From the NCBI GenBank assembly GCA_023444445.1, contig JAEXMK010000022.1, forward strand, positions 1 to 57,626: DNA of 57,626 bases, given 5' to 3'. This document shows positions 42,781 to 52,275 of this stretch, piece after piece. Positions within the stretch are counted from its first letter, which is position 1. The number at the start of each line of letters is the position of its first letter. A program made the translations under genes and the position numbers. Under the pieces are notes generated by a model that made no database searches, was not told the origin of the DNA, and was given only the letters and a program-made list of their open reading frames with translations. The DNA is from Pseudomonadota bacterium. Its GTDB lineage: Bacteria; Pseudomonadota; Alphaproteobacteria; Rhizobiales; Rhizobiaceae.

Positions 42781-43725
42781 TTAATAACCCCGGGTCATAT
42801 CGACGGTTTCCGGCAGCCTGCCGCTCTTGCGCCAGGCGCATACATTCCCCGCGACGATGCGGGCCGAACTCTCGCGGCTTGTCGGCGCGGAAATATGCGG
42901 CAGGACAGTGACTTTCGGGTGCTGCCAGAATGGCGAAGCCGTGGGAAGCGGCTCTTGTTCGAAGACATCGAGGACGGCATGCGAAAGGCGTCCGGAATCG
43001 AGCGCAGCGATCAGGTCGTCGGCAACGACGACCGGGCCACGGGCGAAATTGATAAGTGCAGCCCCCTCTTTCATCGAGGCAAGGCGGCTGGCATTCAGAA
43101 GTCCACGCGTCGCATCGGTGAGCGGGACGAGACAGACGAGAATGTCGCTTTTTTCGAGCAATGTCTGCAGACCGTCATCGCCGGTCAACGTTTCCACGCC
43201 CCCTATCGCCTTGGCTGAACGGCTCCAGCCAGCGACGTTGAATCCGGCATGGATGAGGCGCTCCGCGGCAGCCGTGCCGAGTGCCCCGAGGCCGAGCACG
43301 CCGATGGTCATCTCGCCGGGGTGACGGTAGTCCAGCTCCTGCCAGATCGCCTTTTGCTGGTTTTCACGATAGGACGGCATGTCGCGCTGCAGATAATAGG
43401 TCCACGCCAACACCGCTTCAGCCATGACGCGGGAAAGCTCCGGGTCTTTCAGTCGGACGATGGATGGAGCCTTTTCTCCCAGTTCCAGCACCAGCCGCTC
43501 CACACCTGCCCATAGGCTGTGAATCCATGTGAGGCCGGGAAGTGCGGCGATGTCGGCCGGGTCGGGATTGGCGACGATGGCAAAATCCACTGCCCGCCGT
43601 TGCTCGTTCGTCAATTCGGAGAAGGACAGGATGTCCTCCTGCGGCATGGCGGCGCGCAGTGCCTGTTTCCAGACAGCTTCGGTTTCCGCGTTCATCCGTG
43701 AAACAAAGGCGATGGGTGATGGCAT
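42781..43725 (-). CDS. ghrA: Glyoxylate/hydroxypyruvate reductase A-type dehydrogenase
   Basis: NAD(P)H-dependent D-2-hydroxyacid dehydrogenase of 314 residues, GhrA subgroup. It has the Rossmann motif GVLGLGALGTAAAERL, the active-site arginine in INFARGPVVV, glutamate in DVFEQEPLP and histidine in VLPHISAPT. The GhrA-specific LWAGVERL replaces the usual catalytic-domain sequence. It would reduce glyoxylate to glycolate and hydroxypyruvate to glycerate. It converges on the hybrid kinase gene, 21 bases apart. Other 2-ketoacid substrates are possible. Confidence 0.85.
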   Translation of the reverse strand: MPSPIAFVSRMNAETEAVWKQALRAAMPQEDILSFSELTNEQRRAVDFAIVANPDPADIAALPGLTWIHSLWAGVERLVLELGEKAPSIVRLKDPELSRVMAEAVLAWTYYLQRDMPSYRENQQKAIWQELDYRHPGEMTIGVLGLGALGTAAAERLIHAGFNVAGWSRSAKAIGGVETLTGDDGLQTLLEKSDILVCLVPLTDATRGLLNASRLASMKEGAALINFARGPVVVADDLIAALDSGRLSHAVLDVFEQEPLPTASPFWQHPKVTVLPHISAPTSRESSARIVAGNVCAWRKSGRLPETVDMTRGY

Positions 43726-43821
43726 GGCATTGGTCCTGCTTGCGATTTTAGCTTTGCGCCATCAATGCGCAATTTCGGCAAGCAATACCATGGGTTTGTC
43801 AGTGGAATTTTCGGCAGAGCA

Positions 43822-43849
43822 AAACGGCCCGGTTTTCACCGGGCCGTTT
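43822..43849 (-). terminator. exoP intrinsic terminator
   Basis: AAACGGCCCGG (43822-43832) and CCGGGCCGTTT (43839-43849) form a perfect 11-bp stem with a 6-base loop. On the minus strand it ends in TTTT, six bases after the exoP stop, closing the long exo transcript. Confidence 0.8.
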
Positions 43850-43854
43850 CATGA

Positions 43855-46203
43855 TTACGCGTCTTCTTTTACCGGCGGCTTTGCATCGCCATAATAGGCC
43901 GAGAATTTTTCGTGGTAATGCTCCGAACCACCGGGGCCGGCATAACGCTGCAATTCCGTCATGTCGGTCTTGTTCAGCACAATACCAAGCGTCTTGTTGG
44001 CGATCTGCGGTTCATTGGCCATCAGGTTCTGCACCATCTGGATCGGCGTTTTGCCCCATTCGGTCACGAACACGAAACCGTCCACCTGCGGTGCAAAAGC
44101 CTTGGCGTCGATGACGGGCACAACGGGTGCAAGGTCGACGATGATGTAGTCGCAGGCCTCGCGCGCCGAATCGATGAACTTGCGCATACCCGAGGAGGAC
44201 AGCAATTCGCTCGAATGGGCGAACTGGTTGCTGGTCGAAACCGGCAGGATGCCCATTTTCGTGCGCGTATCCACCTTCACCGCCTGCGTCCACGGAACTT
44301 CATCGAGCACCACTTCCACCAGACCGGCGGATTGCCGTGTGGTCAGCATGCGGCTGAGGCCGGGATTGCGGATATCGGCATCCACGACAAGCGTGCGCTT
44401 GCCGGTGGAGGCGATAAGGCCGGCGAGATTGAGCGCTACGACCGACTTGCCTTCGTTCGGCAGGCAGGAAATGACGCCGATGACCCGGCACTGGCGCTCC
44501 TGAATGACGACATCGGCAGTCAGCTTCACGTTGCGCAGGGTTTCCGCGAAGCTGGAGCGTGGGCTGTCGACGGCAAGGCGCAGCATTTTCTGGAATGAGA
44601 CCTGCCCGCTTTCGTCAAGTGTTGCATTTTCTCCGCCCGGGGTGGCGGCGCTATTGCCGGTCTTGGCATTCTCGACGCCGCGTTCCCCGATGAAGGGAAG
44701 GTAACCCAGGAAGCGCATGCGCAGATTGTCACGCACGTCGTTGCCGGTATGGAAGAAGCGATCCCGGAACTCTAGAAGCGCGGCAATACCTCCACCCAGC
44801 ATCAGGCCGAGAACGACCGAAAGCGCCATGGTCATGGTCTTTTTCGGGCTGGAAGGCGATGTCGGCAGGCCGGCTTCGGAGATGATGCGGGCCTTGGCGA
44901 TTGGCAGGGACTGCTTCTGCGAAGCCTCCTCGAAACGACCAAGGTAGGACTGATAGAGGGTGCGCAGCGCCGTTGACCGCTGCTCGAGTTCGCGCAGCTG
45001 CACCATGGTGATGTTAGCCTGCGAATTGCGGCCGGCGACCTTGTCGATACTGTCGCGCAACGACTGAACGCGGGAATTGGCGACATCAAACTCGTTCTTG
45101 AAGCTGCCGGTCAGCTGCTGCAATTCCTGGAAGATTTGCTGCGATATCTCTTTTTTCTCGGCGTCGAGCGCGGCCGCCTGCGGATGGTCGGCGCCGAATT
45201 GCTGGATGATGCCGCGCTGCCGGTCGGAAATGGTGATGTAGCGCTTGCGCAAATCCTGAATGACCGAGTTGTCGGTGTCACGGGCCGACACAACGGCGTT
45301 GTCGACGGCTGTTTCCGGTCCACGGTCGATGATCGACTTATATTGGTTATAACGGGCAGATGCCGTGGCTGCATCCGCCTGCGCGGCAATCAGCTGGCCG
45401 TTGAGGTCGGCAAGCTGGCTTTCCGACATCAGTTCGCCGCGTGACGATACGATATTGTTGTCGGACCGGAATTTCTGAACCGCAAGTTCCGCCGCCTGGG
45501 CGCGCTGGTTAAGGTCGGTCAGACGTTCCTGCAACCAGACAGAAGCACGTTCACTGGCATCAAAATTGGCATTCAGCTGTTCGGTCAGGTAGGCCTGCGC
45601 GTAGGTCTTGGCAATTTGCGCGGCAAGCTGGCGGTCGGTCGAACGGGTGGAAATGGCGATGACCGAGCTGCGGCCGACACGCTCGACCGTCAGCGACTGC
45701 TGCAGCACCGCGGCGGCTTTTTCCCGTCGTCCGGCACGGATCGCGGCCTCGGAGACTGGCGGGTCGCCCGGCAGCACGAGGTCGAGGATGCCCCGAACGG
45801 AGGATTTGACGAGTTCGACCGGTGACATCGCCGGATTGACGATGGTGTCGTTCTCGTCAAGCTTGGCCTTGTCGACCACAGTCAGCGCCATTTCCTTGGA
45901 TTTCAGGATTTCAACGGCGCTGGCGATGCGGTTGTCGACGATCTGCGCGGCGGGCACAGGCGATTCCTCTTCCGCATAGCGGGACAGGCTTTCGTCCAGT
46001 AGCACCTGCGTCATCGCAGTATAAACAGGGGTCGCGAACACCAGGTAGAGGCCGGCGAGGACCACGGCGGCAATGACGGAAGCGGCAATGACATTGGCGC
46101 GGCGCACCACGGCGGCCCACAGGCGGTCGAGGTCGATGAACGTGTCGGAATCCTTGCCCGATTCCGGAAAACCAATATTGGATTTAAAGGTCTTGTGGTG
46201 CAT
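43855..46203 (-). CDS. exoP: Succinoglycan chain-length regulator and tyrosine autokinase
   Basis: Polysaccharide co-polymerase of the inner membrane, controlling polymer length and export. The 782 residues match S. meliloti ExoP (about 786). TM1 is at 37-58, and a large periplasmic coiled-coil Wzz region at about 60-455. A Pro-rich motif (TSPSSPKK) leads into TM2 at 456-478. The cytoplasmic BY-kinase has Walker A PNEGKSV (582-588), Walker A' VVDADIRN (606-613), Walker B IIVDLAP (687-693) and a C-terminal tyrosine cluster (Y754, Y763, Y770, Y771) for autophosphorylation. The ATG at 46203 is chosen; the ORF's 16 earlier residues have no support. Last gene of the minus-strand exo series. Confidence 0.96.
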   Translation of the reverse strand: MHHKTFKSNIGFPESGKDSDTFIDLDRLWAAVVRRANVIAASVIAAVVLAGLYLVFATPVYTAMTQVLLDESLSRYAEEESPVPAAQIVDNRIASAVEILKSKEMALTVVDKAKLDENDTIVNPAMSPVELVKSSVRGILDLVLPGDPPVSEAAIRAGRREKAAAVLQQSLTVERVGRSSVIAISTRSTDRQLAAQIAKTYAQAYLTEQLNANFDASERASVWLQERLTDLNQRAQAAELAVQKFRSDNNIVSSRGELMSESQLADLNGQLIAAQADAATASARYNQYKSIIDRGPETAVDNAVVSARDTDNSVIQDLRKRYITISDRQRGIIQQFGADHPQAAALDAEKKEISQQIFQELQQLTGSFKNEFDVANSRVQSLRDSIDKVAGRNSQANITMVQLRELEQRSTALRTLYQSYLGRFEEASQKQSLPIAKARIISEAGLPTSPSSPKKTMTMALSVVLGLMLGGGIAALLEFRDRFFHTGNDVRDNLRMRFLGYLPFIGERGVENAKTGNSAATPGGENATLDESGQVSFQKMLRLAVDSPRSSFAETLRNVKLTADVVIQERQCRVIGVISCLPNEGKSVVALNLAGLIASTGKRTLVVDADIRNPGLSRMLTTRQSAGLVEVVLDEVPWTQAVKVDTRTKMGILPVSTSNQFAHSSELLSSSGMRKFIDSAREACDYIIVDLAPVVPVIDAKAFAPQVDGFVFVTEWGKTPIQMVQNLMANEPQIANKTLGIVLNKTDMTELQRYAGPGGSEHYHEKFSAYYGDAKPPVKEDA

Positions 46204-46277
46204 GGACCTACCTTGTGAATTTAAAATGGTACGCGGGAAGCCGAGCAACACTCGCCTTCCCGCCTCCCGTTATTGGT

Positions 46278-46303
46278 GCGCCGGCCGCCTCCCCGGCGGC
46301 GCG
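46278..46303 (-). terminator. GC-rich hairpin after exoN
   Basis: GCGCCGGCCGCC (46278-46289) pairs imperfectly with GGCGGCGCG (46295-46303) in the gap between exoN and exoP. It lacks a U-tract and may slow or partly terminate transcripts, or simply stabilise the exoN 3' end. Confidence 0.4.
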
Positions 46304-46310
46304 ATTAAAG

Positions 46311-47216
46311 TCAGGCCGCCTGTACGCGGCTTTCGTGGTTCGCCACCAGTTCCTTCACCGAAGCGAGAACCTGTGCTTCCATGTCCGCCCGCATCAGCGA
46401 AAAGGCGACGTTGGCGGCAATGAAGCCCTGCTTGCTGCCGCAATCAAAGGTGCGGCCGGAATATTTCTGGGCGTGGAACGGCTGTTTTTCAGCAAGACGT
46501 TTCATGCCATCGGTCAACTGAATCTCATTGCCAGCACCACGCTCCTGCTTGGCGAGAATATCGAAGATGTCCGGCTGCAGAATATAGCGGCCATTCAGGT
46601 AATAATTCGACGGCGCCTTGGATGGTTCCGGCTTTTCGACCATTTCGGTGACGGCAAAGCCGTGATTGACCTTCTGGCCGACGCCGACGACGCCATAGGA
46701 AGAGACTTCTTCCGGAAGGCATTCCTCGACGCCAAGAATATTGCCCCCGACTTCGTCATAAAGCTCCATCAGACCGGCAATGCAGCCGCGTGCGCCATAG
46801 GAGACCATGTCAGGCAGCAGCAGGGCAAAAGGTTCCTTGCCCACCAGTTCACGCGCACACCAGACCGCGTGGCCGAGACCGAGCGGAACCTGCTGGCGGG
46901 TGTAGCTCACAGTACCGGCAACGGGCAGCATCTTTTCCAGCTGCAACACCTGCACGGTCTTGCCGGAGCGGGTCAGCGTATTGATGAGTTCCGGCGCGCT
47001 GTCGAAATAGTCTTCGATGGCGGTCTTGTTGCGGCTCGTGACGAAAATAATGTGCTCGATACCGGCCTGCATGGCTTCATCGACAGCATATTGCACGACC
47101 GGACGATCAACGATCGTCAGCATTTCCTTCGGCATCGCCTTGGTGGCGGGCAAGAACCGTGTGCCGTTGCCAGCTACGGGAATGACGGCTTTTCTGACAG
47201 TTTTGTTCAGGTCCAT
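46311..47216 (-). CDS. exoN: UTP-glucose-1-phosphate uridylyltransferase
   Basis: Makes UDP-glucose for polysaccharide synthesis. The 301 residues contain the nucleotidyltransferase motif [24 protein letters not shown] (quoted as [19 protein letters not shown]), the catalytic-site lysine and [11 protein letters not shown] for sugar binding. Length and sequence match ExoN/GalU. The start at [11 protein letters not shown] follows GAAGGAG; six further residues upstream are possible. Within the exo series it lies between exoO and exoP, as in S. meliloti. It may duplicate a housekeeping GalU elsewhere. Confidence 0.93.
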   Translation of the reverse strand: MDLNKTVRKAVIPVAGNGTRFLPATKAMPKEMLTIVDRPVVQYAVDEAMQAGIEHIIFVTSRNKTAIEDYFDSAPELINTLTRSGKTVQVLQLEKMLPVAGTVSYTRQQVPLGLGHAVWCARELVGKEPFALLLPDMVSYGARGCIAGLMELYDEVGGNILGVEECLPEEVSSYGVVGVGQKVNHGFAVTEMVEKPEPSKAPSNYYLNGRYILQPDIFDILAKQERGAGNEIQLTDGMKRLAEKQPFHAQKYSGRTFDCGSKQGFIAANVAFSLMRADMEAQVLASVKELVANHESRVQAA

Positions 47217-47283
47217 CGCGTTCTCCTTCATCAAGGTTTGATCTGTCCCCAGTCCCCGCGCAGACAGGGTCCGCGCGCAAATT

Positions 47284-48279
47284 TCACGAAATCTGCCTTT
47301 TCACCCCTGTATTCGCCGCGGGCGCAAATATCGCGTCCCGCAGCCTCCTTAGCCGCACCGCAATGGGCATTCGCAAATGCCCCAACACGGCGGGATCCCT
47401 GATCGTGGTCTTCAAGACGCCAACTACGGAGCGGCGCTTGATATTGTCCACCAATGTCAAAAAATTATGCGCCAGTTGCAGGCTGCGGCTTCTTGCCTGC
47501 TGCGCATCCATAGCGGCGGGCAGAAGCGTGTAGTGGCTCAAAAATTCCTCGTCAGCTCTGATCATGGCTTCAACATGAGGAATTTCGAGGACGCGCGAAA
47601 TCGAGCCTTCGCGAATGTTGTAGATATAGCCAGGTTTCGGCTCGATGACGCAGAGGCCGCCGGCGGCAAGTGCCGAAGCGAGCAGGATATAATCCTCGCC
47701 AATGCGTATATCCTCGCGGAAGCGCAGCGCCTCGTTATTGAGGAAATCGCGCCGGAACATCGGTTTCATGTAGCCGAAATTGAAGGTGGAGCGGAACAGG
47801 ATGTTGGAGGAAATGAAGTCCTCCAATGTGAGAACAGGCCGTTCCTCTAGAAACTCTTCGGGAAACATCGTCTCCATCGGTCGGCCATCGGTGTAGACCA
47901 CATCGAGATTATCGACAGCGATGTCAGCGTTGGCGGCCTCTGCCCGGCACATCATGCAGGCGGAGCGCTCCGGGCGGATGACATCGTCGGAATCGAGCAC
48001 GGCGATCCAGCGGCCGGTCGCGGCCTCAATGCCGGCATTGCGTGCACCGCCCGGCCCCCGGTTTTGTTCGAGCGCAAGCAGCCGCACGCGCGGATCGATT
48101 GCGGCGATCGCTTCGACGAAGGGAATGGTATCGTCGGCGGACCGGTCGTCCACGACGATCACTTCCAGTGTCACGCCCTGCTGATAGAGCGCGCTTTGAA
48201 CGGCGGCCTCAATCGTATCGGCGGCATTATAGGCGGCGATAACGAAGCTGATGTCTGGCGAAGAGTTGAGGTTTTCCAT
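47284..48279 (-). CDS. exoO: Succinoglycan glycosyltransferase ExoO
   Basis: Family GT2 beta-glycosyltransferase adding a glucose to the lipid-linked succinoglycan oligosaccharide on the cytoplasmic membrane face. The 331 residues start with [25 protein letters not shown] and the metal-binding VLDSDD with preceding [17 protein letters not shown] (quoted as [15 protein letters not shown]) mark the GT-A fold. Its ATG overlaps the exoM stop by one base (TGATG), indicating coupling. In S. meliloti ExoO adds a late (fifth to sixth) residue of the octasaccharide with ExoM, ExoU and ExoW partners. Specificity is inferred from synteny. Confidence 0.9.
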   Translation of the reverse strand: MENLNSSPDISFVIAAYNAADTIEAAVQSALYQQGVTLEVIVVDDRSADDTIPFVEAIAAIDPRVRLLALEQNRGPGGARNAGIEAATGRWIAVLDSDDVIRPERSACMMCRAEAANADIAVDNLDVVYTDGRPMETMFPEEFLEERPVLTLEDFISSNILFRSTFNFGYMKPMFRRDFLNNEALRFREDIRIGEDYILLASALAAGGLCVIEPKPGYIYNIREGSISRVLEIPHVEAMIRADEEFLSHYTLLPAAMDAQQARSRSLQLAHNFLTLVDNIKRRSVVGVLKTTIRDPAVLGHLRMPIAVRLRRLRDAIFAPAANTGVKRQIS

Positions 48280-49223
48280 CAGGTGGCCTCCACCGCACCA
48301 TATTGGCGGATTTCACGCACGCCGAAGGCGCCGCTCATCGAACCCATATGCAGCGCTCCACGCAACGCATAACGGTTGCGGCGCACGGCGTTGAAGCCGG
48401 TCAGGGCAGCGAAGACCCCACAGTAGATAACCTTCGAGCCTGCCTTCACCACCTGCAGGACGCGGCGAGCACCGGGCTTCTTTTCAGCGAGCACACGGCC
48501 GTGGGTCTGGCCGGAACGGAAGCGGCGCTTGGCAAGCCATAGGAAGCTCGCCCGGTTTTCCGGCACCGGCTCCGAAAGGACTGCATCTTCCGCAAACACG
48601 ATACGACCGCCAGCGGCGTGAAGATGCGAGAAGAAATGCGTATCTTCGCCACCGCTCTGGCCGAGCGCCAGCGCAAAGCGCCGGCCTTTGACAGAGGGCG
48701 CTTCCATCTTGAGCAGCGTGTTGCAGGTATAGCCGGTAATGATCTCGCCATTCACCCAGACCGGAAGCGTCGAGTGGAAATCACCGCGTTTCATCCAGCC
48801 AGGCGCATTCTCGCGATAGACGGCCGTGACGGGGCCGAGGACCGCTTCAGCGCCGGTCTCGTCCGCCTTTTTCAGAAGGGCATTGAGCCATTGCGGCGGG
48901 GCGGTTTCGTCATCATCGATGAAGGCGAGATAATCCGCCTTGCATTCCGAAAGGCAGGCGTTACGCGCGATCGAAATATTGGATTTCGGGCAATGCACGT
49001 AAGTGATTTCAAAGGGAGAGGTCTCACGCAGGCGATCCACGCTTGCCCTGGCGCTCGGCTCTTCGTCATTGTCAGCGACAATCAGTCGAACTTTCACGTC
49101 TTCCGGCACCTCCAGTTCGAAGAGTGACAGAAGTGTGGCGACAAGTGCAGGGCGTCTATAGGTGCAGATGCCGATATCGACGGTTTTCGAAAAATGCGGG
49201 CGGGTGACGGTGTTGTCGGTCAT
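48279..49223 (-). CDS. exoM: Succinoglycan glycosyltransferase ExoM
   Basis: GT2 glycosyltransferase of 314 residues, predicted to add the fourth sugar. It has DIGICTYRRPALVATLL, the acidic LIVADNDEEPSARAS, and FIDDDETAPPQWL as the metal-binding motif. The C-terminal region is basic. The start at 49223 (MTDNTVTRPHFSKT) overlaps the exoA stop by 4 bases; the longer open frame upstream lies in exoA and is rejected. Position between exoA and exoO agrees with S. meliloti. Confidence 0.9.
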   Translation of the reverse strand: MTDNTVTRPHFSKTVDIGICTYRRPALVATLLSLFELEVPEDVKVRLIVADNDEEPSARASVDRLRETSPFEITYVHCPKSNISIARNACLSECKADYLAFIDDDETAPPQWLNALLKKADETGAEAVLGPVTAVYRENAPGWMKRGDFHSTLPVWVNGEIITGYTCNTLLKMEAPSVKGRRFALALGQSGGEDTHFFSHLHAAGGRIVFAEDAVLSEPVPENRASFLWLAKRRFRSGQTHGRVLAEKKPGARRVLQVVKAGSKVIYCGVFAALTGFNAVRRNRYALRGALHMGSMSGAFGVREIRQYGAVEAT

Positions 49224-50218
49224 GAGACAGCCTTTCTTCCCCGGAATTTCAGGAGTTCCAGCCAGAAGCCGGTGGACCAGGCCAGATGCATCACCATTGC
49301 CGAAAAAGCGGCGAGCGGGCCGTATGGATTTTTCTGACCAATTGCCATCCACAAGCCATAACCCACACATGCGGCAATCCAGAGGCCGAGCGGAATAAGT
49401 GCCGCCCAATGCACAAGCGACAGTAGCGCAAGCACGAAGACCGGCAGCACGGCGAGCGGAATCATCTGGCGGATTTTCGGGATCGATCGATGTTTCAACA
49501 GGTTCTTCGCCCGGCCGCGGCCATAGGCGAGATATTGCCTGAAGAGCGGCATGACGCTGGCGCGCGGATAATAGGTCATGCGGGTCTTGTCGGTCATCCA
49601 GATGCGGAAACCGGATTTGCGCAGGCGAAAATCCAGCTCGGCATCCTCATTGTGGCTGAAGCTCTCGTCATAACCGCCGACGGCATCGAAAGCGGCGATC
49701 CGCATCAGCGCGTGGTGGCCGTGATCGATCCAGTGGCCTTTGGCACCTTCGCGGTGCTTGGAGCCGCCATTGCCGAGCTTGGAATTCTGGGCGATGGCCG
49801 TGGCCTTCTGGAACAGGCCGTGACCCACCGTGTCCATGGCGACAACGACGGAATCCGCACCCGTCCGTTCGGCGTCCTCGATCAGACGCTGGCAATAATC
49901 GTCGGGATAATCGCCATGGGCGTCGATGCGGATGAGATAATCGAAATCCTCGCCGAAGGTGGCGACGGCAAGATTGATGCCGGCGCTCTGGATACGCTTC
50001 GGATTGGCAAGAAGCGTGACGCGTTCGTCCTTTGCCGCAAAGGCGGAAACGATGTCGCGCGTTCCATCCGTGCTGCCGCCGTCGGCGACGACGATGCGAA
50101 ACAGGCGCCCCTGCATCGCGCCGGTGAATTTGACGAGCAGCCCCTCGATCGTCTTCGCCTCATTGAGGCAGGGTATGACGATCAGCGTTCTGATGCCGGA
50201 ATGACCTGGACCTTCCAT
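49220..50218 (-). CDS. exoA: Succinoglycan glycosyltransferase ExoA
   Basis: GT2 glucosyltransferase of 332 residues, predicted to add the second sugar (first glucose) to the galactose-lipid carrier. The N-terminal catalytic part has LIVIPCLNEAKTIEGLL, VADGGSTDGT and the metal-binding RIDAHGDYPDDY. Several C-terminal hydrophobic segments (AVLPVFVALLSLVHWAALIP-like region near 245-300) anchor it in the membrane. The start follows AGGGGGC at good spacing. It overlaps exoM by 4 bases and follows exoL by 17. Confidence 0.92.
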   Translation of the reverse strand: MEGPGHSGIRTLIVIPCLNEAKTIEGLLVKFTGAMQGRLFRIVVADGGSTDGTRDIVSAFAAKDERVTLLANPKRIQSAGINLAVATFGEDFDYLIRIDAHGDYPDDYCQRLIEDAERTGADSVVVAMDTVGHGLFQKATAIAQNSKLGNGGSKHREGAKGHWIDHGHHALMRIAAFDAVGGYDESFSHNEDAELDFRLRKSGFRIWMTDKTRMTYYPRASVMPLFRQYLAYGRGRAKNLLKHRSIPKIRQMIPLAVLPVFVLALLSLVHWAALIPLGLWIAACVGYGLWMAIGQKNPYGPLAAFSAMVMHLAWSTGFWLELLKFRGRKAVS

Positions 50219-50235
50219 GATTTGCCCCCTACGCA

Positions 50236-51417
50236 CTACACGGGTGAAAACTGCGCTTCACGGGCGTGGCCGGAAGCGGATTTGGCGAGAGAGGACAATT
50301 GCTGCACCAGCAGACGGCAATCGTCGCGGTCGGTCAGCCATTGTTTCCTGTCTATTGCCGACAGGGAGTGGAAGGCATCCCCATAGGTTTGCGGGGTCAT
50401 CTGGTTGAAGAGGGCGGCAAGATCGTCAGCGTCCGCCTTTTGCAGGACGAAGCCGATACTGCGTTTTTCAATGAAGCGAGCCGTTTCCGTGCCGGAAAGT
50501 GCAATCGGCAGGGTGTCATAAAGGCAGCCCTCGTAAAGCCGGTTGGGCAGCAGCCAGCTGGAATTCTGGCCTTCCTCGAAAAAGTCTATCGCCCAGGTGA
50601 ATTGCACCTCGTTATAGATCGCGGCTAGGTCCTCGGGGTTTTTGTAAGGTCCATGGAAATGCACATGTGGAGCAGCCGCCACGAAGCCATCGAAATCGGC
50701 AAACTCCGAATAGGCAGGCCGGCCACGCAGGATGATTTCGACCCTGCCTTCCATGCGGCGAGCGAACTCAGCGAGAATTTCGAGCGATTTGCGGCAGCGA
50801 AGCGCGCCGAACCAGCCGATTTTCCACGGCTCTCCGGGCGCAGGCGCGCGTGTTCGTGGCGAGGTGGCAACGGTGCTGTCGAGCGCCAGCACCTTGTTTT
50901 CCTGCAACAGGACGGGAAGGTCGAGGCCCGACACAGGTTTGAAATAATGCTCCACGAATGCCGGAGAGCTTGTGACCAGCAGTTTGGCGTCGCGTGCGAA
51001 ATAACGCTGAGCGGCATTCAGCATCTGTCCGGGCTTGCCCTTGTTGAGAAGCAGGCGGTGAATATCAAGACATTCGTAAACCAGTGCTGGCTGGCCGCCA
51101 TAGATCGACATGGCGCGCTTTGCCAGAGCCAGCATTTCGAGGTTTCTGGCAAGAATGACGTCGGGTGCCGGAATGCCGCTCAGGACCTTTCCAAGCGAAA
51201 GGCTGGCTTTTGCCACCGCCGCCATGCGCTGCAGAAACTGCCCGTCGGCGGTCTCTCCGAGCACGACGGGCACGACGCCCTCGATTTCCGCCAGCCGGTT
51301 CTGCCCGCGCCGGAAACCTGCCAGCGTGACCCGTGCACCGCCCGCGAGCAAGGTCAGCACCCGCCGGCGAATGGCGGGGTCCGACAGGTCATGCGCGAGA
51401 TATAGAACATGGGTCAT
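50236..51417 (-). CDS. exoL: Succinoglycan glycosyltransferase ExoL
   Basis: Predicted transferase for the third sugar. The 393 residues have a GT-B-like outline: N-terminal MTHVLYLAHDLSDPAIRRRV and C-terminal segments NEVQFTWAIDFFEEGQNSSW (quoted as YNEVQFTWAIDFFEEGQ), LYEGCLYDTLPIALSGTETA. No DXD motif dominates, as expected of this type. The synteny exoL-exoA-exoM-exoO is as in S. meliloti. The start begins with a strong beta-strand; only a modest ribosome binding site is seen (GCAAGG). A 62-base gap precedes it after exoK. Confidence 0.88.
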   Translation of the reverse strand: MTHVLYLAHDLSDPAIRRRVLTLLAGGARVTLAGFRRGQNRLAEIEGVVPVVLGETADGQFLQRMAAVAKASLSLGKVLSGIPAPDVILARNLEMLALAKRAMSIYGGQPALVYECLDIHRLLLNKGKPGQMLNAAQRYFARDAKLLVTSSPAFVEHYFKPVSGLDLPVLLQENKVLALDSTVATSPRTRAPAPGEPWKIGWFGALRCRKSLEILAEFARRMEGRVEIILRGRPAYSEFADFDGFVAAAPHVHFHGPYKNPEDLAAIYNEVQFTWAIDFFEEGQNSSWLLPNRLYEGCLYDTLPIALSGTETARFIEKRSIGFVLQKADADDLAALFNQMTPQTYGDAFHSLSAIDRKQWLTDRDDCRLLVQQLSSLAKSASGHAREAQFSPV

Positions 51418-51479
51418 GCAAGGGTCCGGTTGTTTTCACGCGTCAGAGACGCTGTGGATTATGTTTTGGTTCAAAAAAA

Positions 51480-52271
51480 TCAGTTGAGGGCGCAGGCAAT
51501 GGATTCCGGGAACTGGCATTTGTCACCGAGCGCCGTGAAGGCGAAACGGTCGACGACCATTTGCGACGGCCCGGCATAAGCAAACTTGCCCATCCAGTCC
51601 TTCAGCGTATCGGTGCCCCACAGGCTGAAGAAAATCTTCTGGGCGTTTTGCGGGATTTTCGTTGCGTCCGTGACTTCGTGGACGAGCTTGCCGTTGACGT
51701 AATAACGCAGGCGCTGTGGTTCCCAGACAAAGGCATAGTCGTTGAAACCGGCATCCGCTCCACCTTCCACCGGCACCAGCTTCTCATTGCCGCCCTTGGC
51801 GGAGATATATTGGTTGAGCTGCACCTGACTGGTATTTTTGCCCAGAACCTCGAAGTCGATTTCGTCATGCGGTTTCTTGTCGGTCGGGCCGATATAGGTG
51901 AAGAAGGCGGAGTTCAGTCCGGAGCCGGTGGCGGCCTTCATGCGGGCTTCATAGGTGCCGTAACGATAACGGCCCTTGGTCTGGATTTCACCGCAGGCGA
52001 AATTGCGCTCGCCGGCTTTGGCTTCCTCGAAACCAAGCGTCAGCTGGCCGTTTTCCACCGTCGCCAATTTTTTCGACCAGGTGCAGTTCTGATGCGCGCC
52101 GTTGTTCCAGCCGTCGGAAACGTACCAGAAGCTTCTGTCCATCTGATCGAAGTTCTCGATGAAGGACGTGCCGTTGCCTTCCTGGGCATGGACGGGCGCA
52201 GAGAAGGCTGTGGCCGAAAGGGCCACGGCAAGAAAAATGCGTGTCTGAACGCGGGTGACAAATGTTGTCAT
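51480..52271 (-). CDS. exoK: Secreted endo-1,3-1,4-beta-glycanase ExoK (GH16)
   Basis: Cleaves nascent succinoglycan to lower-weight chains outside the cell. The 263 residues have a signal peptide (VQTRIFLAVALSATAFSAPV, cut after HAQ region) and a GH16 jelly-roll with active site HDEIDFE (135-141): E137 nucleophile, D139, and E141 acid/base. Aromatic WYVSDGWNNG and C62/C93 near HQNCTW and NFACGE may form a disulphide. The ATG at 52271 follows AGGT; the longer ORF lies in exoH. It is 4 bases from the exoH stop. Confidence 0.95.
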   Translation of the reverse strand: MTTFVTRVQTRIFLAVALSATAFSAPVHAQEGNGTSFIENFDQMDRSFWYVSDGWNNGAHQNCTWSKKLATVENGQLTLGFEEAKAGERNFACGEIQTKGRYRYGTYEARMKAATGSGLNSAFFTYIGPTDKKPHDEIDFEVLGKNTSQVQLNQYISAKGGNEKLVPVEGGADAGFNDYAFVWEPQRLRYYVNGKLVHEVTDATKIPQNAQKIFFSLWGTDTLKDWMGKFAYAGPSQMVVDRFAFTALGDKCQFPESIACALN

Positions 52272-52275
52272 TGGT